Shown piece after piece: positions 36,879-46,680 of a stretch of DNA of 64,000 nt. The stretch's first letter is position 1. Each line of letters opens with the position of its first letter. The DNA comes from Desulfobacterales bacterium (lineage in GTDB: Bacteria; Desulfobacterota; Desulfobacteria; Desulfobacterales; JAAELO01). The position numbers and the translations under genes are program-made. A model generated the notes under the pieces. That model worked only from the letters and a program-made list of their open reading frames with translations, did no database searches and had not been told where the DNA came from. The stretch is from positions 62,001-126,000 of the forward strand of contig JAAELO010000198.1 in NCBI GenBank assembly GCA_024226555.1. The letters are read 5' to 3'.

Positions 36879-37670
36879 ATGCTGTACAAAAAACACAAAA
36901 CAGAAGGTATCGAAGTCCTTTCATGTACGAGCAGTTTCAGATTTAAACCCCATATACACGACAGTTTCGTTTTGTGGATAAGTGGTGGATGTTCTGAACA
37001 CTATTTCGTTAATGGAAAATCTGACATATTGAGCAAAGGTCATATTAGTATCTTTAACCCCCATGTTGTCCATGAAAACAGCAGTTGTTCAGAATATGGA
37101 AGGGACCTTAGAAGCTTCTACATAGAAAGATCTTTTCTCGATTCACTAAGTTCCCAGATAACTGATAAAGATAACGTAGGCTTTAGCATTTCACAGTGTA
37201 TTCAAAAAGACAGAGCTCTCTTTAATAATCTATTATTGCTACACGATTTTTTATTACAGAATAACTCAGAAACAGAGTCCGCACTTTATGATATTTTATC
37301 TGAGTTTGTAGTCAGATATGGAGAGAACATCAATGAAAAAATTTTTAAGGGAAATAATGACAAGAGAATTCGTCTTTCAATCGAGTATATGAATGATAAA
37401 TTTGATGAGAAAATATCTGTTCAAGAACTTGCAAAACTCGTAAATTGCAGCACGTTTCATCTTATTAAATATTTTAAAAACAAAAAAGGTTTAACACCAC
37501 ATGCTTATCTGATCCAGATTCGTCTTGAAAAAGCTAAAAATATGATGAATCAAGGAGAAAAACTATCTGATATTGCCTTGAATTGTGGTTTTTCTGATCA
37601 AAGTCACCTTTCAAGAAATTTTAAAGCAAGGTATGGAATCACTCCTAAAAAATATTCAAGACTCTCTTAA
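36879..37670 (+). CDS. AraC-family transcriptional regulator
   Basis: A 263-residue regulator. The N-terminal half is a cupin-like AraC effector domain (FKPHIHDSFVLWI and HYFVNGKSDILSKGHISIFNP). The C-terminal 100 residues carry two HTH motifs, ISVQELAKLVNCSTFHLIKYFK and LSDIALNCGFSDQSHLSRNFK with GITPKKYSR. The stop codon ends exactly at the first base of an inverted-repeat element. The EamA exporter follows; such pairs often couple regulator and amino-acid exporter. It starts 6 bases after the GGDEF gene. Confidence 0.93.
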   Translation: MLYKKHKTEGIEVLSCTSSFRFKPHIHDSFVLWISGGCSEHYFVNGKSDILSKGHISIFNPHVVHENSSCSEYGRDLRSFYIERSFLDSLSSQITDKDNVGFSISQCIQKDRALFNNLLLLHDFLLQNNSETESALYDILSEFVVRYGENINEKIFKGNNDKRIRLSIEYMNDKFDEKISVQELAKLVNCSTFHLIKYFKNKKGLTPHAYLIQIRLEKAKNMMNQGEKLSDIALNCGFSDQSHLSRNFKARYGITPKKYSRLS

Positions 37671-37829
37671 GGGAATCTCTAATAATTAGAATTTTTGATG
37701 AAAAACAAGGCATAACAAAAAACAACGGGTTTATTCGTTTATAAAAAAGGTTTTATTTTTATAAAGTTTACAGTTTTATTTTTGTTATAACGCTGTGTTT
37801 CGCAAAAAGATCAGTTATTAGAGATTCCC
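37671..37829. repeat. MITE-like inverted-repeat element, copy 10 (complete, 159 bp, A to B)
   Basis: The best-preserved short copy. It begins GGGAATCTCTAATAATTAGA and ends TCAGTTATTAGAGATTCCC, so the outer 15 bases are perfect inverted repeats. Both sides are flanked by TTAA. Internal AACGGGTTTATTCGTTTATA matches the 55.1 kb copy. It begins immediately after the araC-type stop codon. Confidence 0.85.
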
Positions 37830-37934
37830 TTAAATAATCTCACAATAATATTTTTTAAATCACAATTTTATTCAAGAAATTGATTTGCCAATAAGATTAG
37901 TTTGTAGACTGACAAAAAACTTATTGGAGAGATC

Positions 37935-38789
37935 ATGAAATATTATTTATACGCAATCGGAGCAATTCTGTGTTGGGCAAGTTTACCAGCAGCCACAGGA
38001 AGCAGCCTGGAATCATTATCAACCTATGAACTTATGTTTTACAGTTTTTTAAGTGCTGCACTTTTTCTGTATGTTCAGAATATTATCATAAAAAAATCCT
38101 TAAAGATTTATGTACCCTCACTCAAAGTTACTATACTTGGTATCTGGGGAATTTTTTCATACCACTTTATCTACTACAAAGCCCTTGATATTGCACCAAT
38201 CGCTGAATGTGCCGTTCTTTCAACAACATGGTCATTTTGGATAGTAGTGTTCTCATCAATGCTTACCTTTCGAAAGCTAAAAATATCGATCCTTATAACT
38301 GCTCTTATTGGCCTTTCGGGAACCATTTTGGTAATCCTTTCAGAAAAAGATTTTACTTTTAATCCAGATTATTTATTTGGATATCTACTTGCATTATTGT
38401 GTGGTCTGATATGGAGTTCTTTTTCTGTTTCATTACCCATCATAAATAAAGAGGGTGAAGATCCAATGATTTTTTTTACCATTATTACCGCTGTAATTTC
38501 TACAATTCTGTTTCTTTTTGAAACGCCCTATAAAGTTCCGGATTCAACAGCAATACTATCTGCGATTTACCTTGGTTTTGTTCCCCTTGGATTTTCATTT
38601 TTCCTATGGAACAGAGCAGTCCCCGGTAACCTTTCAGTTATTGGCTATCTTAGCTATTTTACCCCACCCCTTGCAGTACTTCTTGTATCGGTTATCAATA
38701 AACAGGAGATTGCAAATCAGGTAATTTTTGGTATGGTGATCATTATATTTGCATCTGTAACGGGTAATTATTTTAATAAAAGAACTTAA
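37935..38789 (+). CDS. EamA-family (DMT) transporter
   Basis: A 284-residue membrane protein with about ten hydrophobic segments in two EamA halves, the layout of DMT amino-acid or metabolite exporters. The second-half pattern GLIWSSFSV...PLGFSFFLWNRA...LSYFTPPLAVLL is typical. The substrate is unknown. The start has GGAGA upstream. The TAATG overlap joins it to the pentapeptide gene, so they should be coexpressed. Confidence 0.92.
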   Translation: MKYYLYAIGAILCWASLPAATGSSLESLSTYELMFYSFLSAALFLYVQNIIIKKSLKIYVPSLKVTILGIWGIFSYHFIYYKALDIAPIAECAVLSTTWSFWIVVFSSMLTFRKLKISILITALIGLSGTILVILSEKDFTFNPDYLFGYLLALLCGLIWSSFSVSLPIINKEGEDPMIFFTIITAVISTILFLFETPYKVPDSTAILSAIYLGFVPLGFSFFLWNRAVPGNLSVIGYLSYFTPPLAVLLVSVINKQEIANQVIFGMVIIIFASVTGNYFNKRT

Positions 38790-39376
38790 TGAAGGTTAAT
38801 ATGGATATTAGCGCAGGTAATTATAGCAATGAAGATTTTTCAGGTAAAGAGATCACATCTAAAGAATACATCGGTTGCACATTTATGGATTGTGATTTTA
38901 GCTCTTCCATATTTAATAAATGTAACTTGATAGATTGTAGCTTTTTAAAATGTAACCTAAGTAATCTTAAAGTAAACTACAGCAAATTTTCAGGAATTGT
39001 TTTTGAAGACGGAAAATTGATCGGTATTGACTGGACAAGAGCATTCTGGGGTGATTATCAACTTGATGTTCCGTTAAAATTTTACAGATGTAATGTTAGC
39101 GACTCCTCATTTTTTGGGCTTGATCTTAAAGAAATTGTTATTGAAGATTGTAAGGCTTTTGATGTGGATTTCAGAGATGGAAATTTTAATAAAGGTGAAT
39201 TTACATCTACAGATTTTTCAAATAGTCTTTTTGGTGGTACCGATATCTCAGGAGCAGATTTAACAAGCGCTGTGAACTATAACATCAATATATACAATAA
39301 TAAGCTTAAAGGTGCAAAATTCAGCAAATATGAAGCTGTAAGATTGTTAGATAGTTTAGAGATAGAACTTATATGA
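38789..39376 (+). CDS. Pentapeptide-repeat protein (Qnr-like)
   Basis: A 195-residue right-handed quadrilateral beta-helix protein. Repeats of the form A(D/N)LxX run from about residue 17 to 165: FMDCDFSSSIFNKCNLIDCSF and later DFRDGNFNKGEFTSTDFSNSLF. IGIDWTRAFW near 75 resembles the loop seen in Qnr-like proteins, which mimic DNA and protect gyrase. Resistance is not provable here. The ATG at 38789 overlaps the exporter stop. An ATG at 38801 with AAGG is an alternative. Confidence 0.88.
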   Translation: MKVNMDISAGNYSNEDFSGKEITSKEYIGCTFMDCDFSSSIFNKCNLIDCSFLKCNLSNLKVNYSKFSGIVFEDGKLIGIDWTRAFWGDYQLDVPLKFYRCNVSDSSFFGLDLKEIVIEDCKAFDVDFRDGNFNKGEFTSTDFSNSLFGGTDISGADLTSAVNYNINIYNNKLKGAKFSKYEAVRLLDSLEIELI

Positions 39377-39448
39377 TTTCCATCTTTATATTCAAATAAG
39401 AAGACAAAATAAATTTATTATTGTACGAAGTTTAATCTTACCATTAGA

Positions 39449-41860
39449 TTATCTCCCAATCGATAATGCTGGGTCAAACTTACCCGATACAATTGGACTT
39501 TGAGCATTTCTTGTTGCTCTTCTGACTTTTTGTGAAATATATGGCATTAATTCACCAAGATTTACATTTTTATCCTTATTATAATCAGCTTTGCCTTTTA
39601 GACCCTGAAGCAGAAAATATGTAAAAACCCCATGCCCTTTACCCCATTTACTACTTTCCTGGGACATCTGTTTATCATCTGATGCACTTATTACACAAAC
39701 CCCATCTCCTATTTCAGATAAGTTCTGGAATCCTGCATTTATTTTATTTATTTTTAATCCCCTGTTACTTCTTCGGGCAATTTCGAATGTTTGCCCAACA
39801 CCTCCTGAATGGCAGGCATCAGCTATAATTACCACTTTTTTAGCTTTAATAAATCTTTTTATCGCTGTCTCGATATCCCACATGGGAAATCCACTCGAAG
39901 CAATATCATCATATTGAGCATCATAGGGGAGTAAAAACAGGTTGTTTGTGGAATCAGGAGAATCTGGTGATCCATGCCCTGCGAAATAGATGGTAACGAT
40001 ATCTTCTTCAAGTGCTCTTTTTAACCATGTGAAAAGAGCATTTCTAATATTTCGACCTGTTGCTTTTTTATCAGTTAATATCAAAACCTGAGAAGGTGGA
40101 TATCTCCCTCCCTTTGAAGATGTAAGCCATGAGTAGAATGCTATTGCATCTTTTTTCGCATACCTTAAAGAAGGGATGTGCGAATCTTCATACTCTGATA
40201 TTCCAATAACAACAGCCCACCTTTTGCTTTGAACATTTACATTTTTAGCTGTTTCTTTCTTATCTGCAGCTATAAAGTTTCCCCCCATTATTGAGGATAA
40301 AGCATATGCTATTTTTGGTGGTTTTTTTGTTACAGTTATCCTGTTTATATCAACCCTCACCTTTGTTTGTAAAACAATTCCAACTTTCTTACCAAACATT
40401 TTCTGATAAGGAATTTCATTTACAATATGCCCGTTTACATAAAACCTGTATTTGTTACCCGATTTTTCAACAGCAAGAGAATTTTTAGCATTCTTCTTTT
40501 TAACATAACCTGAACTGGTCCAATCAAAGATGTCGTGTAGTTTATTATCTATCCATTTTCCAGCTACATACGAACCATTTCCACTTATTCCAAAATAAAA
40601 ACAATTCTTAGTATTTTTTATACCCCAGGCAATACCATACACATTATTGTTTTTTCCACTTACTTTTTCAAGCTCAACCTCAATTTTATAATCACCTGTT
40701 TCATCAAAGTCTGGAATAGTATCAGGCCAGGCGAAAGTGACCCCTTTTTCTGATTTTTTTCTAAAGATGAATTTTCCATTCTGAATTTTTTTAAAATAAT
40801 CTTTGCTATCTTTTTCATCCCACCCATGTCTGTTTGTCTCAAATTTTTCTTCAAATATTTTTACATTTTTCAGGTTATTCAGTGACCATCCGGAACGACT
40901 TAGATTAACAACGGCTTTTTTATATTCTCCCTTTGCAACATTTGCTTCAGCAATTTTAAGATATGTGGATCTTTCACTAAATCCATATTTTGTTGAAAGC
41001 TTCTGGTATGAATAATAGTAACCCTTTTCAAGAACAACAGATAGAATTTCATTTTGTATATCTTTAATATTTGGTAGTTTCTCAATTAATATACTGTCAT
41101 ACTCAACTTCTATTTTACTATTAACATGAAAGGCAATTTTATTACCTGATAAATCACCATATTTGATCTTATTAACAAATCTGTCATTTATAAATAGTTT
41201 ATATAAATTACCATTTTTTTCTATTGTAATCTTATTAGCAGAGTTCAGCTTATTAATATGGGATGACTGGGTCCAACCTATATAGTTCTTAAATTTACCT
41301 TTACGTGATCCCCCAAAATAGTATTGTCCAAAACCATTAATCCCAAATTCACAGTAGTTGCTAACGTCTTTAAGGCCCCATGAAACAGCATATCCGAAAT
41401 TATTAACTCCACTGATTTTCTTCATTTTTACTGTGATACGATAATTAATATCTTTTTCCAATTTAAAGGAAGGCCATGTAAAATAAGAATTTTTACTTTT
41501 GTGATTAAAATAAAATTTACCATTTTTTACACCATAGTCTACATCTGCATCATCTCTTTCAAGCCAGTTATTCCTGTTACTAATGAAATCATCGCTAAAT
41601 AAAATTTTCTGATTCTTTTTGAGATATACTCTTTCAGCTGAATCAAAATCTTTCTTTGATATATAAATATCAAAAAGTTTTTGAAAGTTAGAGGAGCGCT
41701 CTTCTCCTGTAAGATTTTCACAAAAGTTTTCAAGTCCTTTTAAATTATTATTTTTAATCATTTCATCAGCAATAGTGTCAGGAGTTTTTTTTGAACAGGA
41801 GGTTAAAATTATTAAAAAAGAAAATAAAACTAAATAAATCAGATATTTGAATTTCATCAT
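39449..41860 (-). CDS. Caspase-like (peptidase C14) lipoprotein with two ConA-like domains
   Basis: An 803-residue predicted lipoprotein (lipobox ILTSC, Cys22). Two tandem domains at about 85-265 and 345-510, with the repeated pattern F..K...YFTWPSF.L...Y.I.V.....SG..N..GY..SWG, look like DUF1080/LamG-type jelly rolls. The C-terminal caspase-fold domain (about 555-803) has His629 in YFAGHG and Cys683 in DACHSG, so a catalytic dyad is present. Bacterial C14 proteases are linked to signalling or cell death; the substrate is unknown. It stands alone. Confidence 0.9.
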   Translation of the reverse strand: MMKFKYLIYLVLFSFLIILTSCSKKTPDTIADEMIKNNNLKGLENFCENLTGEERSSNFQKLFDIYISKKDFDSAERVYLKKNQKILFSDDFISNRNNWLERDDADVDYGVKNGKFYFNHKSKNSYFTWPSFKLEKDINYRITVKMKKISGVNNFGYAVSWGLKDVSNYCEFGINGFGQYYFGGSRKGKFKNYIGWTQSSHINKLNSANKITIEKNGNLYKLFINDRFVNKIKYGDLSGNKIAFHVNSKIEVEYDSILIEKLPNIKDIQNEILSVVLEKGYYYSYQKLSTKYGFSERSTYLKIAEANVAKGEYKKAVVNLSRSGWSLNNLKNVKIFEEKFETNRHGWDEKDSKDYFKKIQNGKFIFRKKSEKGVTFAWPDTIPDFDETGDYKIEVELEKVSGKNNNVYGIAWGIKNTKNCFYFGISGNGSYVAGKWIDNKLHDIFDWTSSGYVKKKNAKNSLAVEKSGNKYRFYVNGHIVNEIPYQKMFGKKVGIVLQTKVRVDINRITVTKKPPKIAYALSSIMGGNFIAADKKETAKNVNVQSKRWAVVIGISEYEDSHIPSLRYAKKDAIAFYSWLTSSKGGRYPPSQVLILTDKKATGRNIRNALFTWLKRALEEDIVTIYFAGHGSPDSPDSTNNLFLLPYDAQYDDIASSGFPMWDIETAIKRFIKAKKVVIIADACHSGGVGQTFEIARRSNRGLKINKINAGFQNLSEIGDGVCVISASDDKQMSQESSKWGKGHGVFTYFLLQGLKGKADYNKDKNVNLGELMPYISQKVRRATRNAQSPIVSGKFDPALSIGR

Positions 41861-42322
41861 TTTGCCCTCATTTTAAGAAAAGCTTTATATTTGTATGAAA
41901 ATCTTCTTAATTAATTTAATCAAACTTTGATATCTAAAATTTCAAGTATTTGATGCGTTAGCATACATAATAATTTTAGAAAATGAAATATTTCACATAA
42001 TTATAGAATAATATTTTGTGATGTTGAATCAATGCCCTACAGATAGTCTGATTTAGATCTTCAAAATTTTCAAATAAAGCAGCGAATTGTCCACATCCTG
42101 AGTCCTATACCTCTTATCCCGCAAGAAAATTAACTACATTTGGCCTTAGGTTTATCTCCATCTAAAAAAGTCTAAATAAGTTCTTTAGACTTTAATAAAA
42201 TAGCTTTATGCATCTTTGAATATCACTTATAATAACTGTATTTGTTCATATAGATCTATGTATAAAATAATAAGTATTGCTTTTTATAGACACCAAAAAC
42301 CTTAGAAACAGGAATATATGCT
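41861..42322. other. Non-coding spacer, nothing recognised
   Basis: About 460 A+T-rich bases between the divergent caspase-like gene and the aldo/keto reductase. I found no gene, RNA or clear terminator and no member of the inverted-repeat family; it presumably holds the two promoters. Confidence 0.5.
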
Positions 42323-43162
42323 ATGACTGGGTTTACAACATCATATGGTGTGAAGCTACCATGGATAATATATGGAACCGCATGGAAGAAAGAGCAAACA
42401 AAAGATCTTGTGATTGAAGCTTTAAAAGCCGGTTTCAAAGGCATAGATACAGCATGCCAGCCTAAACATTATAATGAAGGTATGGTTGGAGATGCCATTA
42501 CAAGCTTTAAAGAACATGGTCTTAAAAGAGAAGATATCTACATTCAGACTAAATTCACACCACTTGCCGGACAAGATACAACAAGCATTCCCTATGACAA
42601 GAATGCATTGATTTTTGATCAGGTCCTGCAATCTTTTGAAAAATCCAAAGAAAATCTTAAAACTAATTATACAGATACCCTGATAATGCATTCCCCTGTT
42701 TTTCCCCACTCACTTTTTATGGAGGCATGGAGTGCAATGGAGAAAATATACAGAAGAGGTGGTGCTCGACAGTTGGGTATAAGTAACTGCTATGAGACCA
42801 AGACACTTGAAAGGCTTTATAAAGATGCAACTGTAAAACCAGCTGTTTTACAAAACAGATTTTATCAGGAATCAGGTTATGATGTGGAATTGCGTAACTT
42901 TTGTTCAAAAAGCAAAATTTTATATCAGAGTTTTTGGACCTTAACTGCAAACGGACATATATTAAACAGCTATTTAATAAAAGATATTGCTAAAAAATAT
43001 GACAAAACAAAACCTCAGATATTTTTCAGGTACCTAAACCAGTCAGGAATTTTACCTTTAACAGGGACCTGTTCTGTTCAGCATATGAAGGAAGATCTAC
43101 AGGTTTTAGAGTTCGAACTATCTAAAGAGGAACTAACAGCAATAGACTCAATTCTTTTTTAG
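42323..43162 (+). CDS. Aldo/keto reductase family oxidoreductase
   Basis: A 279-residue TIM-barrel NAD(P)H oxidoreductase with the catalytic tetrad Asp42, Tyr50, Lys77 and His123 intact. The QLGISNCY and PAVLQNRFYQ stretches fit the family. The cofactor loop near 250 (LTGTCSVQHMKEDLQ) is the usual phosphate-binding region. It reduces carbonyls; the substrate is unknown. AGGA precedes the ATG by some distance. It is convergent with moaA. Confidence 0.92.
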   Translation: MTGFTTSYGVKLPWIIYGTAWKKEQTKDLVIEALKAGFKGIDTACQPKHYNEGMVGDAITSFKEHGLKREDIYIQTKFTPLAGQDTTSIPYDKNALIFDQVLQSFEKSKENLKTNYTDTLIMHSPVFPHSLFMEAWSAMEKIYRRGGARQLGISNCYETKTLERLYKDATVKPAVLQNRFYQESGYDVELRNFCSKSKILYQSFWTLTANGHILNSYLIKDIAKKYDKTKPQIFFRYLNQSGILPLTGTCSVQHMKEDLQVLEFELSKEELTAIDSILF

Positions 43163-43198
43163 TAGAATTAATTTGGAGATATCACTTTCCGGTTAAAC

Positions 43199-44170
43199 CT
43201 ATCCACCTATTGAGTGCATTTTACTTACTATTTTATCCGGAGAACTATCCAAAAGATGCTTTTTCTGTTTAAAAGATGCAGCTTTCAAAAATACCTTTGT
43301 AAGTTCATCATCACTTAACCCATCTCTTAAAGGTTTTATAATGTTTATTTTGTGATCTGAAAGTAAACATGGTCTTAGCATTCCACTTGCTGTAAGCCTC
43401 AACCTGTTACAATTACTGCAAAAATGTTTACTGATTGGGCTTATAAAACCAATTTCACCCTTAGCACCTTTAAACTTAAATCTCTCAGCAGGCCCATCTC
43501 CAGATCCACTTTCAACCTCATGAAGCTGTCCAACAGATTCTATTCTGGATCTTATCTCAGGTGTCAAAAGATTTCCATTAATATCCTCACCCATTGGCAT
43601 ATACTCAATAAATCTTATATGAAAAGGATATTTAAAAGTAAGCTCCGCAAAACTGGTAAGTTCATCAAAGTTTAGATTTCTTATTGCAACCACATTTATT
43701 TTCAAAGGATTAATACCCTTATCATGGGCAGCCATAATACTATCCCAGACCTTACCAAAAAGATCCTTACCAGTTGTTATTTTATATCTTTCAGGAGTTA
43801 GAGTATCTAAGCTGATATTAAGCCTATTAATACCAGCACCAATAATTTTATCGAGATTCTCTTTTAAATATATTCCATTTGTTGTTAGTGAAAGGTCTTT
43901 GATACCCTCAATTTCAGAAAGTTTATTCAGGAAATCATAAACACCTGCTCTTAAAAGGGGTTCTCCTCCGGTGATTCTGATTTTTGAGACACCTAAACCT
44001 ACTGATAACCGGACCAGCCTTAGTATCTCTTCATATCTTAAAATTTGATTATGGGGGATAAATTTAACCGAATCGTTTACACAATAAAAACACCTTAAAT
44101 TACATCTATCTGTGAGCGATAATCTAAGATAATTTAAAACACGATTGTGACTATCTGTAAGTATTTCCAT
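43199..44170 (-). CDS. moaA: GTP 3',8-cyclase MoaA (molybdenum cofactor biosynthesis)
   Basis: A 323-residue radical SAM enzyme that starts molybdopterin synthesis with MoaC. The SAM cluster CNLRCFYC supplies Cys23, Cys27 and Cys30; the second cluster region is HFCSNCNRLRLTASGMLRPCL. The protein ends with the functional GG. Its presence implies molybdo- or tungsto-enzymes in the cell. It lies on the same strand as the tetrapyrrole genes, after a hairpin. Confidence 0.95.
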   Translation of the reverse strand: MEILTDSHNRVLNYLRLSLTDRCNLRCFYCVNDSVKFIPHNQILRYEEILRLVRLSVGLGVSKIRITGGEPLLRAGVYDFLNKLSEIEGIKDLSLTTNGIYLKENLDKIIGAGINRLNISLDTLTPERYKITTGKDLFGKVWDSIMAAHDKGINPLKINVVAIRNLNFDELTSFAELTFKYPFHIRFIEYMPMGEDINGNLLTPEIRSRIESVGQLHEVESGSGDGPAERFKFKGAKGEIGFISPISKHFCSNCNRLRLTASGMLRPCLLSDHKINIIKPLRDGLSDDELTKVFLKAASFKQKKHLLDSSPDKIVSKMHSIGG

Positions 44171-44183
44171 ATTATATAAAGCC

Positions 44184-44222
44184 CTGCTTTTTCAGCAATC
44201 TAAAAAAAGCAGAGCTTGAAAA
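44184..44222 (-). terminator. Hairpin between cobA-hemD and moaA
   Basis: CTGCTTTTT and AAAAAGCAG pair around a loop of about 21 bases. On the minus strand it follows the cobA-hemD stop and could terminate that transcript before moaA, although the T-run is short. Confidence 0.5.
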
Positions 44223-44234
44223 AGTTTTTTTATA

Positions 44235-45758
44235 TCAACTGTAGAACTTTAAAATAGCATCTGTCAATCCGGGAATTGTAAAAGCTTCCGCTTCAGTAGC
44301 TATTTCAAAATTAAGATCTCTTGCAGTATCAGATGTAATCGGTCCGATACTTGCGACCTTAAGACCATTTATAAGTTCATCAAAACGTTCTTCTGGTATC
44401 ATTCCCTTAAAGTTCTTAACTGTTGAAGAACTTGTAAATGTAACCATATCGACATTTCCACTTTCAAGTTCTGAAAGAAGCAGGTCTTTGTTTTCATGAA
44501 CTGTTACTGTTTGATAAGAAGCAACATCATCAAGTTCTGCTCCCATTTTTGTCAGCTCTTCAGGAAGAACAGATCTTGCTTCTAATGCTCTTGGAAGAAG
44601 AATCTTTTTACCTTTAACATCAATATTTTCAAATGCCTCAACAACAGCTTCTGCTCTGTATGTTTTTGGGATTACATCACTCTTTATACCATAATCCAAA
44701 AGCTTTTGAGATGTTGCAGGACCAATTGTGGCTGTTTTAAGATTCCCTAAGGCTCTAACATCCAAACCATTTTCAAATAGTCTGTCGAAGAAATATTTAA
44801 CACCATTAACACTTGTGAAAATAAGCCATTCGTACGTTTCAAGATTTGAGATAGCATCATCAAGTGGTTTTTTATCATCCGGATCCACAACTTTAATTGT
44901 TGGGCATTCAATGCACTCTGCGCCTGAATCTGTCAGAAGCTTAACGAGGTCACTCGCTTGCTCTCTTGCCCGTGTAACAATGATCTTCTTTCCGAAAAGA
45001 GGTCTGTCTTCAAACCATTTAAGAGTATCTTTCAGAGTTACAACACCACCAACAATTATTATGGATGGTGATTTAATTTTAGCTTTTTCAACAACATCAA
45101 CTATATTTGAAAGAGTTCCTGTTACAGACCTTTGTTTGGTTGTTGTTCCCCATCTCACAAGAGCTACAGGAGTTTCGGCATCTTTCCCATTTTCAACAAG
45201 CTTTGTTGCGATATTACCAAGGTTTTTAACACCCATAAGAAAAACAAGGGTTCCCTCCATCTGTGCTAAAATTTCCCAATTGAGGTTTGAATCTTTCTTG
45301 GTAGGATCTTCATGTCCTGTTATGATTGAAACTGATGATGTAAATCGTCTGTGAGTAAGTGGAATTCCAGCATAAGCAGGAGCTGCGATTGCAGAAGTTA
45401 CACCAGGAACTATTTCAAAAGAACAACCTGCGTCAAGCAGTTCTTCTGCTTCTTCGCCCCCTCTACCAAAAATAAAGGGATCTCCTCCCTTAAGCCTTGC
45501 TACAGTTAGTCCGTTTTTTGCTTTTTCGACGATCAGATCGTTAATTTTATCCTGTGTAAGAGTGTGATCACCACCCTTTTTACCAACATAGATAATCTGG
45601 GCATCGCTTCTTGCATAATTTAAAAGTGTTTTAGAAGCCAGATAATCATAAACAACCACATCAGCACTTTGTATACACTCTTTTCCCTTAACGGTAATTA
45701 GTCCAGGATCACCAGGACCTGCTCCAATCAAATATACTTTTCCGGTTTTATTCTGCAT
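44235..45758 (-). CDS. Uroporphyrinogen-III C-methyltransferase/uroporphyrinogen-III synthase fusion
   Basis: A 507-residue fusion of a CobA-type SUMT (about 1-245; VYLIGAGPGDPGLITVKG, GGDPFIFGRGGEE, VTSAIAAPAYAGIPLTHR) and HemD (about 255-507; REQASDLVKLL, FTSVNGVKYFF, FTSSSTVKNF). It would close hydroxymethylbilane into uroporphyrinogen III and methylate it to precorrin-2 for sirohaem, cobalamin and alternative haem routes. It overlaps the hemC 3' end by 11 bases, so the pair is coupled. Confidence 0.94.
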   Translation of the reverse strand: MQNKTGKVYLIGAGPGDPGLITVKGKECIQSADVVVYDYLASKTLLNYARSDAQIIYVGKKGGDHTLTQDKINDLIVEKAKNGLTVARLKGGDPFIFGRGGEEAEELLDAGCSFEIVPGVTSAIAAPAYAGIPLTHRRFTSSVSIITGHEDPTKKDSNLNWEILAQMEGTLVFLMGVKNLGNIATKLVENGKDAETPVALVRWGTTTKQRSVTGTLSNIVDVVEKAKIKSPSIIIVGGVVTLKDTLKWFEDRPLFGKKIIVTRAREQASDLVKLLTDSGAECIECPTIKVVDPDDKKPLDDAISNLETYEWLIFTSVNGVKYFFDRLFENGLDVRALGNLKTATIGPATSQKLLDYGIKSDVIPKTYRAEAVVEAFENIDVKGKKILLPRALEARSVLPEELTKMGAELDDVASYQTVTVHENKDLLLSELESGNVDMVTFTSSSTVKNFKGMIPEERFDELINGLKVASIGPITSDTARDLNFEIATEAEAFTIPGLTDAILKFYS

Positions 45759-46680
45759 CTGCTATCACTTTCTTTAAAATTTCATCGGCGCCTTTTTCAA
45801 GTAGCCTGTTCGCAAGTTCAGTTCCTGCACTTTCACAGGCATCCTCCGGTGCTGAAATAAAATCTTCAACTCTTTCCTTACCATCAAGATCGCAAACAAG
45901 CCCTTTTAGGGTAACCTTACCATCTTCAATTGTTGCATGTGCTGCAACAGGAATCTGGCAACTTCCTTCAAGCCTGTTCAAAAATGCACGCTCACAAAGC
46001 ACAGCCACTCGGGTATCATGGTGATTCATCTTATCCAGTATAGGGGCAACTTTGTCATCATTTAATCTTGTTTCAACACATAACGCTCCCTGACCCACTG
46101 CTGGTAACATTGTGTCATGATCAATATATTCAGTTATAACTTCTGAAAAACCAAGGCGATGAACTCCTGCTGCTGCTAAAATAATCGCATCCATCTCTCC
46201 ATTTTTCAGTTTTTTTATACGGGTATCAATATTACCACGCAGAGCCACTATTTTAAAATCCGGTCTTTTTTTATAAAGTTGAGAAGATCTTCTCAAACTG
46301 CTGGTTCCAACTGTGGCTCCTTCAGGAAGCTCGGAAAGTTTTAGACCATCTTTTGAGATAACAACATCGGATGGATTTTCTCTATCAGGAATTGCTCCAA
46401 TAGTAAGGCCTTCCGGGAGTTCTGCAGGCATATCCTTCATGCTGTGGATAGCTATATCTATCCTTCCGCTTAAAAGAGCCTCTTCTATCTCTTTAACAAA
46501 AAGCCCTTTCCCTCCCACCTTTGCAAGTGGAACATCAAGAATTTTATCACCCTTTGTTTTAATAATCTCAAGCTCTACAGTCATCTCCGGGAAATTTTCA
46601 AGAATTGTATCTTTTACCCAGTTTGCCTGCCAAAGAGCTAAACTACTGCCTCTTGTTCCGATTCTAATTGTATTATCCAT
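45748..46680 (-). CDS. hemC: Hydroxymethylbilane synthase (porphobilinogen deaminase)
   Basis: A 310-residue enzyme that polymerises four porphobilinogens. The N-terminus RIGTRGSSLALWQANWV, DIAIHSMKDMP, GTSSLRRSSQL and the cofactor loop EGSCQIPVAAHA (Cys for dipyrromethane attachment) are all present. It begins directly after the fmdB stop codon and overlaps cobA-hemD, giving a fmdB-hemC-cobA/hemD unit. Confidence 0.96.
   Translation of the reverse strand: MDNTIRIGTRGSSLALWQANWVKDTILENFPEMTVELEIIKTKGDKILDVPLAKVGGKGLFVKEIEEALLSGRIDIAIHSMKDMPAELPEGLTIGAIPDRENPSDVVISKDGLKLSELPEGATVGTSSLRRSSQLYKKRPDFKIVALRGNIDTRIKKLKNGEMDAIILAAAGVHRLGFSEVITEYIDHDTMLPAVGQGALCVETRLNDDKVAPILDKMNHHDTRVAVLCERAFLNRLEGSCQIPVAAHATIEDGKVTLKGLVCDLDGKERVEDFISAPEDACESAGTELANRLLEKGADEILKKVIADAE

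Noticed and set aside
37667-37833. TTAA flanks of copy 10 as a target-site duplication
   Set aside because: The flank extends the palindrome and other copies lack a matching duplicated flank, so the case is not proven.
44728-45354. 208-codon plus-strand frame
   Set aside because: It is the complement of the cobA/hemD coding frame and is low-complexity Ser/Leu text.
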